DNA from: Bryum argenteum
Taxonomy: Eukaryota > Streptophyta > Bryopsida > Bryales > Bryaceae
Direction of reading: 5' to 3'
NCBI GenBank assembly: GCA_037043015.1
Contig: CM073322.1
Span: forward strand, 660,101-724,100
DNA: 64,000 bases
Shown: positions 33,728 to 46,500 of the stretch, in pieces
Layout: every line of letters begins with the position of its first letter
How positions within the stretch are numbered: position 1 is the first letter of the stretch
Position numbers and translations under genes: made by a program
Notes under the pieces: model-generated
The model's input: the letters and a program-made list of their open reading frames with translations, nothing else
Told to the model about the DNA's origin: nothing
The model's database searches: none

Positions 33728-36420
33728 CCAATTCACGCACTTTTTGAGTTATGTTGTCCAATTAGCTTTAATTGAACAATACATTTAACAACCAATTTAG
33801 TGGGGCCAATTTTCCGAGTCATGAAGTCCTTTGGAGTTGAAGCCCATGTCTAGAAGGAGAGCCAAGGCCATGGGGCCAATTCTTATTATTAACTAAAGTC
33901 CATGTTCTTTTTTGGTACACATTTATTTTTTATTTTTTGTTTTTTGGAATTATTCTTCCCTAACATCTTTACAATCATGGCCACCATTTCGTCTTTTATC
34001 GTCACGGCCAAAAAATGTTTCATATTCAAATTCAAATGTAATGATCTCGCATGTAGTGATGATCCAACGGTTGAAGATTTCACACTACTACATATGGTAG
34101 TTTACTCAAGATCCTATGGTTGAAATTATAAAGTATATCCAAAAATATTGGACATAGCCCCTTTGTAGTGAAACCACCTATTCTCGTACACTTAAGGAAA
34201 ATTGAGGGAATCTATATACTTGGTGTGAGAAAGGAGTGGGTTACTATTTTTCACGGATAGGAAATAGAAAAATTTATCCATTCTCACTAGGAGATTTTGT
34301 CATGTCTTGGCCCCCATTCATGACTTGCCCCGTACTGTGTACCCTGAGGTGGCCCTAAATCCCCTCTAATTACATTCCAAAAATTTTACCTAGTCCTTGG
34401 TGAGAATATATTGATGTCTCACATTGGAGAGATCCAAGTATATATGAAATGTAGGTGATCATGTGTGAGCATTTACTTTTCATAACTTTGGTCTTACTGA
34501 GTTTGTCAATATTTAGACTTTCTATTTGGGCCTTAACATTTCCACATTGTATGGTCTATATTAATTGATGGGTATTTGGAAATTACTCCGTCGTTGTGTA
34601 TTCTAATTAGTAATACTTATTATAAAAATATGGTGCATAAACAATTAATTCTATTATTCGCTATTTTTTGTTTGACAACCTTCAACTAACCTAGGAGAAT
34701 ATATATAATCTAGTACATATGATTAATTGTAGCATTATTCTTATTGTATGGATTTCAATAGTTACTTATTTCCCTCTTACCAAGGTAATTGAAATAAGTT
34801 TTCATTGTTACTATTTTTGCAATCATAAAATAAGAGAAATAAATAGGGGGACAAATAAATTTTAAAAAATATCCCACCCTCTAAGTGTTTAACATATGGC
34901 AATAATGGCATCAACTTCTAAATTTTTAAGCATATTTGATATTGTACAAGTATAGTACATTAGTACTAGGATTAGATGTTATATCAAATTGATTATTCGT
35001 ATACTATGATTGATTGATTTGGGAATAGAATATTTTGAAGAGCCACCACTTCTTCATTTACTGTATGTAATGGATACATTCTCTTGAGGATAAACTTTAA
35101 GTTCTTGGTTAAAGATGTATGAATTACTATGTAGGCCTCTAGGGTATAGGGTTTAGGGTATAGGGTTTAGGGTTTAGGGTTTAGGGTTTCTGGTCTTGAG
35201 GATTTGGGGTACATTTCATTTTAATCCTAGTTTTTGTGTTGCAAAGCTTTGCAAACACAATTGTGTGTGGATGTAAAATAATGGATTACTGTATGTATGG
35301 TGTAGTTCTCAATTATATTTTACATGGATACAAGTTGCACTTCTCTACATCGCATAGTTAATGTGTGCAAAAAAATCTATTTTGTATTTATCATTTTTGA
35401 TTGAAGATGTTATTGACATGGAATAAATCACAAATTTATTGCAAAGAATATATAGGTACTATATAAAACATCAACATACGAATTATGATTCCAGAGTCTT
35501 CAATTTCATAGCCTATTTTAAACCAATATTGGAATAGAGTTACTATTGTAGGTCATGTGGCTCAGAGTTTAATTCATAGAGCCTCATAGATCATAACGTA
35601 TGAGTACTGAAGTAGTGTTTGTACGAAACATTTTTGAATTCGTGAAGATCTATACTTTTATGGAGTTCACTCGAAATGGTTATGAACTTAAAATTTAAAG
35701 TTCAAATGTATCCGTGAAAAAAGAATACTTAGCATTTCGGAAATCAACATAGGATTCCTTTCTCATTGTGTAGTAATTACTGAAAATCGAGTAACAGAAA
35801 TCTTTGAGAAATAAAAAAAGGATCCTATGCAATTTTATCTTTTTTTAGTTATATATTTAAGGAAATGTTTTTTTTTTAAATAAAATAAAAAAATAAAATA
35901 AAAACTGTACTTTGGCCCCCATTTCAGTTGGCCGCCATCGGGTGGCGCGTCGGCGGCCGCCGTCAGCGATCGACTGCCCGGCGATCGGCCGTGTCCGCGA
36001 CCGGCCGGCGATCGCCCCGGCGTCCGGCGACCGGCGACCGTCCCGTCCGGCGACGACCGGCCGGCGACGGCCCGACGACGACCCGACCGGCGTGGGGACC
36101 GACCACGCCCCGGCGACCGGTCGGTCGGTCCTTCCGCGTCCCCCCTTCCCCCTCCTCCTCTTGCCTCTCCCCAAACTCCCCGTTTACACAACTTCGATCG
36201 CTTCTTCGCCTTGCATACCTGCATTTTCAAAAGTACTATATTTAGTCTTTATGCTCCACGTGGCGTCTAAATATGGACAGGGAATTTTCTGACAAGAGAA
36301 TGTCGGGAATATCTTTTTGTCCCACGCGAGAATGTTTTATGACAAAGATACTCTTGGCTTTAAATATATCCATAGTAATGGACTTTCTTCAAGGGGAGTT
36401 AAGGCGAGCAAATCTCCACG
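33728..36420 (+). repeat. Tandem unit 1 (2,693 bp), ends in GC-rich block 3
   Basis: Starts CCAATTCACGCACTTTTTGA. It is non-coding and AT-rich, with a TTTAGGG-like stretch at about 35139-35187, then a GC-rich block at about 35928-36140, then a leader with CCACGTGGCGTC. It is nearly identical to unit 2 for the first 2.1 kb: I see only single-base changes and homopolymer length differences. The two short ORFs are also duplicated and carry no recognisable protein. Confidence 0.9.
35928..36140. repeat. GC-rich block 3
   Basis: CGGCGATCGGCC/CGACCGG-type sequence inside unit 1. It is clearly different from its positional counterpart at 38625-38835, although the flanks match almost perfectly. Confidence 0.75.
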
Positions 36421-39116
36421 CCAATTCACGCACTTTTTGAGTTATGTTGTCCAATTAGCTTTAATTGAACAATACATTTAACAACCAATTTAGTGGGGCC
36501 AATTTTCCGAGTCATGAAGTCCTTTGGAGTTGAAGCCCATGTCTAGAAGGAGAGCCAAGGCCATGGGGCCAATTCTTATTATTAACTAAAGTCCATGTTC
36601 TTTTTTGGTACACATTTATTTTTTATTTTTTGTTTTTTGGAATTATTCTTCCCTAACATCTTTACAATCATGGCCACCATTTCGTCTTTTATCGTCACGG
36701 CCAAAAAATGTTTCATATTCAAATTCAAATGTAATGATCTCGCATGTAGTGATGATCCAACGGTTGAAGATTTCACACTACTACATATGGTAGTTTACTC
36801 AAGATCCTATGGTTGAAATTATAAAGTATATCCAAAAATATTGGACATAGCCCCTTTGTAGTGAAACCACCTATTCTCGTACACTTAAGGAAAATTGAGG
36901 GAATCTATATACTTGGTGTGAGAAAGGAGTGGGTTACTATTTTTCACGGATAGGAAATAGAAAAATTTATCCATTCTCACTAGGAGATTTTGTCATGTCT
37001 TGGCCCCCATTCATGACTTGCCCCGTACTGTGTACCCTGAGGTGGCCCTAAATCCCCTCTAATTACATTCCAAAAATTTTACCTAGTCCTTGGTGAGAAT
37101 ATATTGATGTCTCACATTGGAGAGATCCAAGTATATATGAAATGTAGGTGATCATGTGTGAGCATTTACTTTTCATAACTTTGGTCTTACTGAGTTTGTC
37201 AATATTTAGACTTTCTATTTGGGCCTTAACATTTCCACATTGTATGGTCTATATTAATTGATGGGTATTTGGAAATTACTCCGTCGTTGTGTATTCTAAT
37301 TAGTAATACTTATTATAAAAAATATGGTGCATAAACAATTAATTCTATTATTCGCTATTTTTTGTTTGACAACCTTCAACTAACCTAGGAGAATATATAT
37401 AATCTAGTACATATGATTAATTGTAGCATTATTCTTATTGTATGGATTTCAATAGTTACTTATTTCCCTCTTACCAAGGTAATTGAAATAAGTTTTCATT
37501 GTTACTATTTTTGCAATCATAAAATAAGAGAAATAAATAGGGGGACAAATAAATTTTAAAAAATATCCCACCCTCTAAGTGTTTAACATATGGCAATAAT
37601 GGCATCAACTTCTAAATTTTTAAGCATATTTGATATTGTACAAGTATAGTACATTAGTACTAGGATTAGATGTTATATCAAATTGATTATTCGTATACTA
37701 TGATTGATTGATTTGGGAATAGAATATTTTGAAGAGCCACCACTTCTTCATTTACTGTATGTAATGGATACATTCTCTTGAGGATAAACTTTAAGTTCTT
37801 GGTTAAAGATGTATGAATTACTATGTAGGCCTCTAGGGTATAGGGTTTAGGGTATAGGGTTTAGGGTTTAGGGTTTAGGGTTTCTGGTCTTGAGGATTTG
37901 GGGTACATTTCATTTTAATCCTAGTTTTTGTGTTGCAAAGCTTTGCAAACACAATTGTGTGTGGATGTAAAATAATGGATTACTGTATGTATGGTGTAGT
38001 TCTCAATTATATTTTACATGGATACAAGTTGCACTTCTCTACATCGCATAGTTAATGTGTGCAAAAAATCTATTTTGTATTTATCATTTTTGATTGAAGA
38101 TGTTATTGACATGGAATAAATCACAAATTTATTGCAAAGAATATATAGGTACTATATAAAACATCAACATACGAATTATGATTCCAGAGTCTTCAATTTC
38201 ATAGCCTATTTTAAACCAATATTGGAATAGAGTTACTATTGTAGGTCATGTGGCTCAGAGTTTAATTCATAGAGCCTCATAGATCATAACGTATGAGTAC
38301 TGAAGTAGTGTTTGTACGAAACATTTTTGAATTCGTGAAGATCTATACTTTTATGGAGTTCACTCAAAATGGTTATGAACTTAAAATTTAAAGTTCAAAT
38401 GTATCCGTGAAAAAGAATACTTAGCATTTCGGAAATCAACATAGGATTCCTTTCTCATTGTGTAGTAATTACTGAAAATCGAGTAACAGAAATCTTTGAG
38501 AAATAAAAAAAGGATCCTATGCAATTTTATCTTTTTTTAGTTATATATTTAAGGAAATGTTTTTTTTTTAAATAAAATAAAAAAAAAAAATAAAAATTGT
38601 ACTTTGGCCCCCATTTCAGTTGGCCGCCATCGGGTGGGCGTGATCGGCCCCGCCCCAGCGACGGCCGGCGATCGCCCGGGTGTCCGGCGACTGCCCGGCG
38701 ATCGCCCCGGCGTCGGCGAGCGGCGATCGGCCGGCCCGCGTCCGGCGACCGGCCTGGCGACCGGCCCGACGACCGCCGACCGGCGTGGGGACCGACCACG
38801 TCCCCCGGGCGACCGGTCGGTCGGTCCTTCCGCGTCCCCCCTTCCCCCTCCTCCTCTTGCCTCTCCCCAAACTCCCCGTTTACACAACTTCGATCGCTTC
38901 TTCGCCTTGCATACCTGCATTTTCAAAAGTACTATATTTAGTCTTTATGCTCCACGTGGCGTCTAAATATGGACAGGGAATTTTCTGACAAGAGAATGTC
39001 GGGAATATCTTTTTGTCCCACGCGAGAATGTTTTATGACAAAGATACTCTTGGCTTTAAATATATCCATAGTAATGGACTTTCTTCAAGGGGAGTTAAGG
39101 CGAGCAAATCTCCACG
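36421..39116 (+). repeat. Tandem unit 2 (2,696 bp), ends in GC-rich block 4
   Basis: A direct copy of unit 1 starting with the same CCAATTCACGCAC. It has the TTTAGGG-like stretch at about 37833-37881 and a GC-rich block at about 38625-38835. No gene seen. Confidence 0.9.
38625..38835. repeat. GC-rich block 4
   Basis: Equivalent in position to block 3 but with a different arrangement of CGGCGATCG, CCCGGCG and GACCGGC words. Confidence 0.75.
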
Positions 39117-39342
39117 CCAATTCACGCACTTTTTGAGTTATGTTGTCCAATTAGCTTTAATTGAACAATACATTTAACAACCAATTTAGTGTGGTCAATT
39201 TTCTCATTTGTGAAGGCATTGAGAGTTCATGCCCTTGTTTTTAAGGAAAGCAAAGGCAAAGGGGCCAATTCTTATTATTAGTTAAAGACCATGCTTTTGA
39301 TTGTACACCTTAATTTATTTTTGTTAAAATATTCCTTCTTAA

Positions 39343-39755
39343 CCCCTAAAGATCCATTGACACCAAAGTGGAGGTTTCCTATTTCGGGCAGCTTATATGA
39401 AGAGGTCAAAAGTAATAATTTTTTATTAAATTTTTTCTAGGTGGTCCTTACACCGCAAAGTGCATGTGCTAAAATTTGCATATCCAAATTCCAAATTTAC
39501 AACCTACATCTATAATATTTACGTTTGAAGTCCATTAAGGGCAGTTAAATTTAGTCTTTGTTTGAAATTCTTTTTTGGAAATATGTTCATGAACAATTTA
39601 CTACTTCAGTTCCAAAGTGACCCAAGTCAAAATGTTTGTCTATTTCACAAGGGTACTGTTGAAAGATTACAAAAATAATCTTCACAATTTCTAGTAATTT
39701 CCGATATAAGTCATATAACTCTTTCTTCGATTGATTGTTTTGAAAATATAAAATT
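39343..39755. mobile_element. Left end of a TTAA-flanked element, right end not found
   Basis: TTAA (39339-39342) followed by CCCCTAAAGATCC, the same terminus as the 2701-2960 MITE. No matching right end appears before the next element at 39760, so it is truncated or shares its right end with that element. Confidence 0.5.
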
Positions 39756-39759
39756 TTAA

Positions 39760-40681
39760 CCCCTAAAAATCCAGGGGTTTCCTCGACCTCCAGAACCAAA
39801 AACTGCCATTTTTCACCTTCGTTGGGAGATGGGGAAATGGAGAAACATTTTTTTCTGGTTTTAGACTTTGAACCGTAAGATCTTGTACCTAACTTGTATA
39901 CAAAGGACTGGTCAAAATTTCAACCGTTGGATGTTTTTCATTTGTGAGATCATAACAATCAAAGTTTGACCAACACTTTTTTTTTGCCACTGCGTGAGAG
40001 GCATTGTCTAAATGGTGCCAAGGGCAACTTGATGATTGTTATTCCAAATATTTTTCCTCATTTTTTTCATGTAGGTAATCAAGTTGGTTATGCTCATGCA
40101 AAATTTTAGAGACCAATTCCACTTTTTGACCTTAATGTAAAATATTTTATGAAAGAAGGTCTAAAAACAACCATATAGTAAAACAAGCACCACGTATGAT
40201 ATATTTAGTTTGAGAAAAATCTCGACGGTGAGAAGGTGCATTTATGATAATGTGAATTTTGAAAAAAATCTTGGAAAAAATCCAAAATCTCGAATTTTGG
40301 CAATTTTTGAAAGAAAAATTGTAAAATTACTAGAAATTGTGAAGATTGTTTTGAAAGTTTTGGAGGCTGCCCTTGTAAAATTGGTAAACTTTTTGACTTC
40401 GGACACATTGGAATTTGAATAGAAATTTGGTAATGAACATATTTCTAAAAAAAAAAAAATTAAAAAAAAATTATTTTAAACTGCCCGATTTGGACTTGAA
40501 ACCTAAAATTTCTAGATGAAGGTTATAAAATTAAAATTTGAATTTGAAAATTTTACCACATACACATTACTGTATGTGGAGCACCCAATAAAAATCTTAG
40601 GCAAAAATATCAGTTTAAATGCTTAAAATGAGCTGCCCGAAATCTCAGAAAACCGAATCGGCTTTCCTGGATTTTTAGGGG
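39760..40681. mobile_element. TTAA-flanked MITE, 922 bp
   Basis: Flanked by TTAA at 39756-39759 and 40682-40685. Perfect 16-bp terminal inverted repeats: CCCCTAAAAATCCAGG and CCTGGATTTTTAGGGG. AT-rich interior with no coding capacity. Confidence 0.85.
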
Positions 40682-41061
40682 TTAAATAGGCATCTCTTCT
40701 TCATTTAGAGTATCTAGTGGATAAAATCACTCGTGGATAGGATTTGTGGTTTATGGTTTAGGATGTATGAATAACTCTTTAGGATGAGTTCCAAAATAAG
40801 TGTCCTACATTAAGATTAGGATACTCCAATTGACATTCTCAACCATGCAATATTGGAATAGAGTTACTGTTGTAGGTCATGTGGTTAAAAGTTTGATTCA
40901 TGAAGCCAATGGTCAATTAAATTACAAAAGGAAAATAGAGAAGAAAGATATTGATTCGAAACCAAATGAATGCCTTATGTTTGAAACATCTATTAATTTG
41001 TGAAGATTTACACTTTAAAGAGTCCACTCAAAATGGTTATGAACTTAAAATTTAGAGTTAA

Positions 41062-41325
41062 CCCCTAAACGACCACGGCCACCAATTCAAGCGTTTACGG
41101 TGAAGGAAAAAATAATTTACAAATCAACTTTAAACGTTATGATCTCACATCTAGTGATGATCCAACGGTTAAAAATATTCACAATACTACCAATGGTAGT
41201 CTACTTCAAGATCCTACGGATGAAATTATCAATAATTTCCAAAATATTGGACGTACCCCCAATAGTACATAGTGGTCTCATCTTTGGGATTTCAGTGCTC
41301 CCGAAACATTGTGGATTTTTAGGGG
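41062..41325. mobile_element. TTAA-flanked MITE, 264 bp, with empty-site support
   Basis: TTAA at 41058-41061 and 41326-41329. Termini CCCCTAAACGACCAC and GTGGATTTTTAGGGG (12 of 15 paired). The paralogous positions in units 1 and 2 (about 35700 and 38396) lack the insertion and read ...AAAGTTCAAATGTATCC..., so insertion at one TTAA site explains the structure. Confidence 0.85.
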
Positions 41326-41463
41326 TTAAGATGTATCCGTGAGAAATAATATATTGCATTTCAGAAATCAACATAGGATTCCTTATTTCAGTGTGTAATA
41401 ATCACTGAGAATCAAATAACAAAAAACTTTGCGAAATAAAAAAGGATCCTATCCTATTTTAAA

Positions 41464-41480
41464 TATATATATATATACAC

Positions 41481-41515
<35 letters not shown>
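41464..41515. repeat. (TA)n microsatellite
   Basis: AT-dinucleotide run with a few C interruptions. Confidence 0.9.
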
Positions 41516-41574
41516 ATTTCCTAATTTTTATTTTTAAAAAAAATTGAAAAAAAAATTTAAAAAAAAAACCGCGT

Positions 41575-41800
41575 GAATGCCCGCGCCACACATCGGCGCG
41601 TTGGTCGTCGACGGCAGACGGTCGGCCGGCGATGAGCGGCCACGATCGGCGCGGCCACATCGGTCGGCAATGACGGTCGGTCGGCCGAACGACCGCCACG
41701 ATCGGCCGCCCCGATCGGTCGACCGGATCGGCCGGCCAAGACGGCCGTCGGCCGTGATTAGTGAGCGACCGTCCGGGCGGCGGTCTCTAGGGTTGGGAGG
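41575..41800 (+). repeat. GC-rich block 5
   Basis: CGGCCGATCGG-type sequence directly upstream of the GATAAAAGG box and the RING-H2 cargo gene, the same arrangement as the left-end block. Confidence 0.75.
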
Positions 41801-41805
41801 GGGGG

Positions 41806-41814
41806 GATAAAAGG
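41806..41814 (+). promoter_or_regulatory. TATA-like box (GATAAAAGG) of the RING-H2 cargo gene
   Basis: Follows GC block 5 and precedes CCCCTCACTTCTCC by about 20 bp, the same initiator-like string as in the kinase-like unit. Confidence 0.55.
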
Positions 41815-42005
41815 CCTTTGGGGCCTCATTTCCCCTCACTTCTCCTTGTATTCATCCATCTCAACCGAGCGCAACCGTGGGCATTAGCTTCTCGTGTCTT
41901 TGCATTTGTGGTGGCGGGGAAGTCGGCGTGATACTTGCGGGCCGCTGCATCGAATTTTTGCATACTTGGGATATCTTCGGGTATTTTAAATACTCCCTAT
42001 TCTTC

Positions 42006-45000
42006 ATGGCGACGGATATTGATAACACGAACATGGAGGCCGGTTACGACAGGACCTTGAGGTCACCGCGACGAAAAAACCACAAACGCAGATTGGTGGG
42101 GACCGAGTTGGTTTTACATGAGACACCGTCAAAGAGAGTGAAACCAAAAGGAGCGAGACATGAGTTGCACTACGATATCTTGGATAATGAGGCCATCAAA
42201 GCCGAGAGCGGTTGGGCCAATGAACCGGAGGAATACCGGAGAATGGCGACGTGCAAGAAATATGTGAAGATGTATCACATTGGGAAACTTTGGCCTCGAG
42301 AATGTCACAAAGTTAATACCAATAATTTTACTTGCAACCCTCAAACATGCAAGGATGATCACTTCCTTCATCGTCTTTGAAGAAGTTTGGGTGGCATTGT
42401 TTGGAACTCGTCCCCAAGAGCAAGGGTTATTTTTCATATACGCTCTTGAGCATGGTGTATCTTGAGCTCATATTGAAGCGCAAGGTGAATGGAGCACATT
42501 CACGGCGAGTAGTGCATATCCTCTTCGAATCGGGAGAAATCAAAAGGATATCCCCGATAGGTTTGATCCGAATCAAACTCTACAAAGGCCTTATTGCGGT
42601 GACTTGAGGAGGAAAACTCATGAGACGGCGGAGAGAGGAATCTCCTCCAACAACCACGACACATCGGGAGGATGGAAGGAATATGGTTGCTACGGATGCA
42701 CCAATCGTAGAACCAACTATAAATCGATAGGCTCGAAGGTGCAAACGTAGTTGAAGAACCTCGTGAAACCCCGGTACCAACATCGAGGAGGCGGGGCCAA
42801 GTGAACCACCGAAACCGTGGCACCAACTTCTCCCATGGATGACATGGATCCCGATTGGGGTGCGGCGCCAATGTTCGAGAGGTATATGCGTTATCAAGTA
42901 GCGGATAACACATTGGATGAGTGGATGAAAAAGCAAAAGTTTTGGCGATTGGTGCAATGAGGTAGATAAAGAGGCCGATTTGCCAGGGAATCATTGGGGA
43001 GATGCTTCGGTTGAAATGGTAACTTGTCTAGGGTTCAACTTGAAGATGGGGTCAGAAATACTTGCGGATATGGCTCCTCGTTTTGTGGAGATGGCTCAAA
43101 CTTTTGCAGGTATCACGCCCAACGTTCTACGAGCTGCCATAAATTTTGAGGCACTCGTAGATAAGTTTGATCCTCTAATAAAGGACCGAGTGAAGACTGA
43201 GAAATTCATTTTGAAACTGGAGAAACAACAGCAAATTACGCAACGTCTCCTTGACGAGTTCTACAGGGAATTGCGGTTGTTTGGCCAAGGTCCTGCTAGC
43301 AAGTATGAGGCAAAGTACCAAGAAGCAATGCGCCAAAAGGATGCGGTAGAAGACTTAGAAGATGACCGATTCGCCTATGTTCAATCACAGAATGACACTC
43401 AGGGGGCTTCATGTAGTCATGTTGTTCCAGAATGTGATGCGGGTGGTAAAGAGGATGGTGAAAAGGATGGTAATAAAGATAAGGGGAAGACCATTATCGG
43501 GACTTCTGATAGTCTTTTTCTTTCACAAATTGATGGGGGTGGTAAAGAGAATGGTGAAGAAGAGAAGAGAAAGACGTATATCAGGGATTTATCTCCTCTC
43601 AAAGAGGTTAGTGAAGAGGATGATAAAGAAGATAAGGGAAAAACCATTATCGAAATAGACGATGATGACGATGATGAAATTCGGGGGGAATTGAAGTTAA
43701 TATCACAAAAGGAGATAGATGATGCACGATTGAGCGACAACGAGCGTATGGGCGATGGAGTTCGCAAAGACCAAGAAGGAGAGAGATGTTACGATTGCGA
43801 AATTGGAGGAGGAAGCAAAAGCATGCTCAATGAAGTTGGAGGCTACGAGTAAAGAGAGAGATGAGGCGATCGGCGAATTGGAGGCATTACGGAAAACCTT
43901 CAAAACGGTAGATTCTACAGAGCGGCAATCCACCTTCACCTACGCATACTACCATGGTTGGGATGGGTTCATCGACTTCAAGATAAGAGGAGCTTGGTTT
44001 CGAGAGCAAAAGAAGATCTGAAATCGATTGCATCTACATCAAAAGAATCACGTGAAGTTGTAGATGCTTCATTGGAGAAGTTTGTTAAGAACGGATCGAA
44101 AAAACGATATGACCCCATAGAGGTCACTTTTTGGGGGGATATTGAAGAGATGATGGAGCGTACAAACTACTCTAAGATGGGACGAAACAATGATGTTGAT
44201 TGGACTATGGAGATAGAGGAAGGATGGGCGCCGTATAGTAGATTCTCATCGCACCTCCAAGTCGGCTCGCATAGTAATCAACACATGCGACCCTCCTCCC
44301 GCAATACTTAAAGACAAATGTGCGGTGTGCCTACATAATTTTGGTCCGGAGGGCGCATACACGTTAGGCCAATGTGGCCATAACTTTCATGTTACTTGCA
44401 TATGCCGATATGCGATGACAAAATCGGTATGTCCAAAGATGTCGCTCTCCATTTAGCACGAGATTCTACGAGATGATGGGCATTCGAGATCTTATGCCAC
44501 CAGGGCACGAGTTCAACCGATGGAATCTTCCATTGGATCAATACCCGAAGAAATTTCTAAACTACTCTAATTGGGGAAATGCTCTTACCTGGAGTACATC
44601 CGAATCAAAACACCAACTAGCCATTCAATTTGGTGGGGATCATGATCAGTTATTTTGGATGACACGAGATTACGAAATAGAGATCAGGGCGAGGAATATT
44701 GAAGGTGATGAGCAACGAGAGTTGTTTTGTCGTAATTCGGAGGGCATTGGAGCGTCGAACACAACCGCTTTTTTTCGATTTCCTCCAAAGAAAGTGGAAA
44801 AGGGAGAAGATGGTTCGTGGCACGAAATAACCGATTCAACAGGCTTTGGTGAGGAGTACAATAAGTACGATCATACTCCAATTGGAAGAGCTCTGGTACT
44901 CGCGAAATTGGAGGAGGTCGCAATATACCGGATTTCGATACCGGAAAATTCTTTTGAAGATGTGGAGGTCTCTTATTGGGATGCGGTGAAGAAGTTTGAT

Positions 45001-45204
45001 ACGCGTATCGATGACGCCATTACATTTTGGAGAGAATGTCTTTTAAACCCAAAAGACACACAACTTCTATTATTGGATGAGTTTGAAGGTGTTGTACAGG
45101 ATGTCATTGCAAAGATCGAGAAGGCCATGGAAATCTTACGTAACAAAAACAAGTGGATCCGAGCAAAAGCGGAAGAGGCAATCGGGCGGCGATGGGGAGG
45201 ATAG
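42006..45204 (+). pseudogene. Composite cargo gene: unknown N-terminal domain, coiled coil, RING-H2 finger
   Basis: Probable ATG at 42006 (MATDIDNTNM). The first domain (CKKYVKMYHIGKLW; CKDDHFLHR) matches the minus-strand gene at 31742-33068 and runs on in another frame near 42380. After a degraded stretch, 42980-43852 encodes a helical, acidic region with coiled coil (LEKQQQITQRLLDEFYREL), continued in shifted frames to about 44260. A RING-H2 finger follows at about 44310-44445 (CAVC; CGHNFHVTC; CPK), where one extra base displaces the last Cys so that CRSPF is read in the next frame. The C-terminal 243-codon ORF (44473-45204) has no known domain. At least four frame disruptions make it a pseudogene. 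Intact RING-H2 proteins are E3 ubiquitin ligases. Confidence 0.6.
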
Positions 45205-45375
45205 TTGGCATGCGGTATGAGAGGCGAAATCGCGGGTGGATCGAGAGTATGAAGAGGGCGGTCGAATTGCCCGTCCAAGTCAAAGACCGCGTACTCGCGC
45301 AGTAGCTCGATTGGCCAATCGGATGGATCTTGATTTGAAGTTAGAACGGATGTTGGACCTTAAGTTCCACATATA

Positions 45376-45468
<93 letters not shown>

Positions 45469-45797
45469 TTTTTTAGATTGTATGGTTGTTGTTTTAAAAA
45501 TGATGCAAATGCCACCATTGATCCATGGGGCCTTATTTTTGAAGTAAAGGGTTACAATCTTTTTGATTTAATGTGCATTTCTTTTGTATGCTTGAGACAA
45601 TTGAGAGTGAAGACTATCGTACGACAAGTATGTAAAAATATATGTAATATTTTTCAAAACATTAAATGCAATCATGTAGACAATAGAATCTCCAAATGCA
45701 TTTGGAGTATAACAATAAAGTACTACAAGAAACTATAACTACAATTTCTATAATAAGTATAAGTCCTATGAACCTATACTACATAAAGATGCCAAAT
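45205..45797. repeat. Gene tail and a (TA)n microsatellite at 45373-45466
   Basis: After the stop, an Arg-rich open stretch continues in another frame, then about 94 bp of pure AT dinucleotides, then AT-rich DNA. No further gene. Confidence 0.7.
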
Positions 45798-46278
45798 TCA
45801 ACTACTCATCGCACCGGAGGATTGCTCATAATCGCTATCTCCCTTCACTTCACTCCACACTGGATCCCGTAGGATCATATTCATAATCGCTTGGAACCTC
45901 CTCTTTGATCTTGGGTTTATTCTCCGGACATTGTATATTCCCATACTTATGCCAAGTATCAAATTCGGGAGATTAACAGGATCTTCGTTTTTTAGGCGGA
46001 ACAATTGGAACTCATTGCGATTTCCGTTTATGCGACTTGGAAGTGCCAAGCATGTCTGTGTAACCCCCGTGGCAAGATCGAAGAACATTGGCATTCTTTA
46101 AATACCCGCCCAAACGGTACATCGAGTCACTAGAGATGCTCCCATATTTGGCTCTTGAAAGGGATACTAAACCCTTAGACGATTTCTCCAAGGTTGTCGT
46201 AACCCTTGTAGTAGAGGGTTGAAATAAAGCGGGGGAGTAGCACATTGATCGATACTTGATCCTTACTACCGGATGCAA
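45798..46278 (-). pseudogene. Unidentified gene fragment downstream of the transposase
   Basis: Two overlapping minus-strand frames (MHPVVRIKYRSM..., then MPMFFDLATGVTQ... ending DPVWSEVKGDSDYEQ) read as one broken coding sequence with a shift near 46090. Codon usage looks protein-like, but I recognise no family. It may be another captured gene fragment or the 3' end of one. Confidence 0.35.
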
Positions 46279-46500
46279 TATTCTCCGTGACCGGATCGTG
46301 AGCTCATAGTGCCCGCAGATTGTTGTTTGTCGCAGATGGTCTTCGCATCTATCGCCTCCTTTTCCAACCGTAAACCAATGAGCGATAACGGTAGGACGTT
46401 ATTTGATTTGTCCATGCCGCCTTGTGTCATTAACCGGCTAACGGCCGCTCATCATCTAGATCATCCGAAAAGACCATGAGCGATAAAATCACCATTACCA

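Larger units (their letters stand above)
39117..41470 (+). repeat. Tandem unit 3, diverged and interrupted by MITEs
   Basis: Begins with the same CCAATTCACGCAC and follows unit 1 with increasing divergence. It contains TTAA-flanked elements (a left end at 39343, full copies at 39760-40681 and 41062-41325). It ends with the shared AAAAAGGATCCTAT and then an (AT)n tract and GC block 5. An older copy than units 1 and 2. Confidence 0.75.

Noticed and set aside
33889..36816. Duplicated 62-73-codon ORFs in tandem units 1 and 2
   Set aside because: They are identical because the units are recent duplicates, and they are hydrophobic or low complexity with overlapping antisense ORFs; no sign of coding selection.
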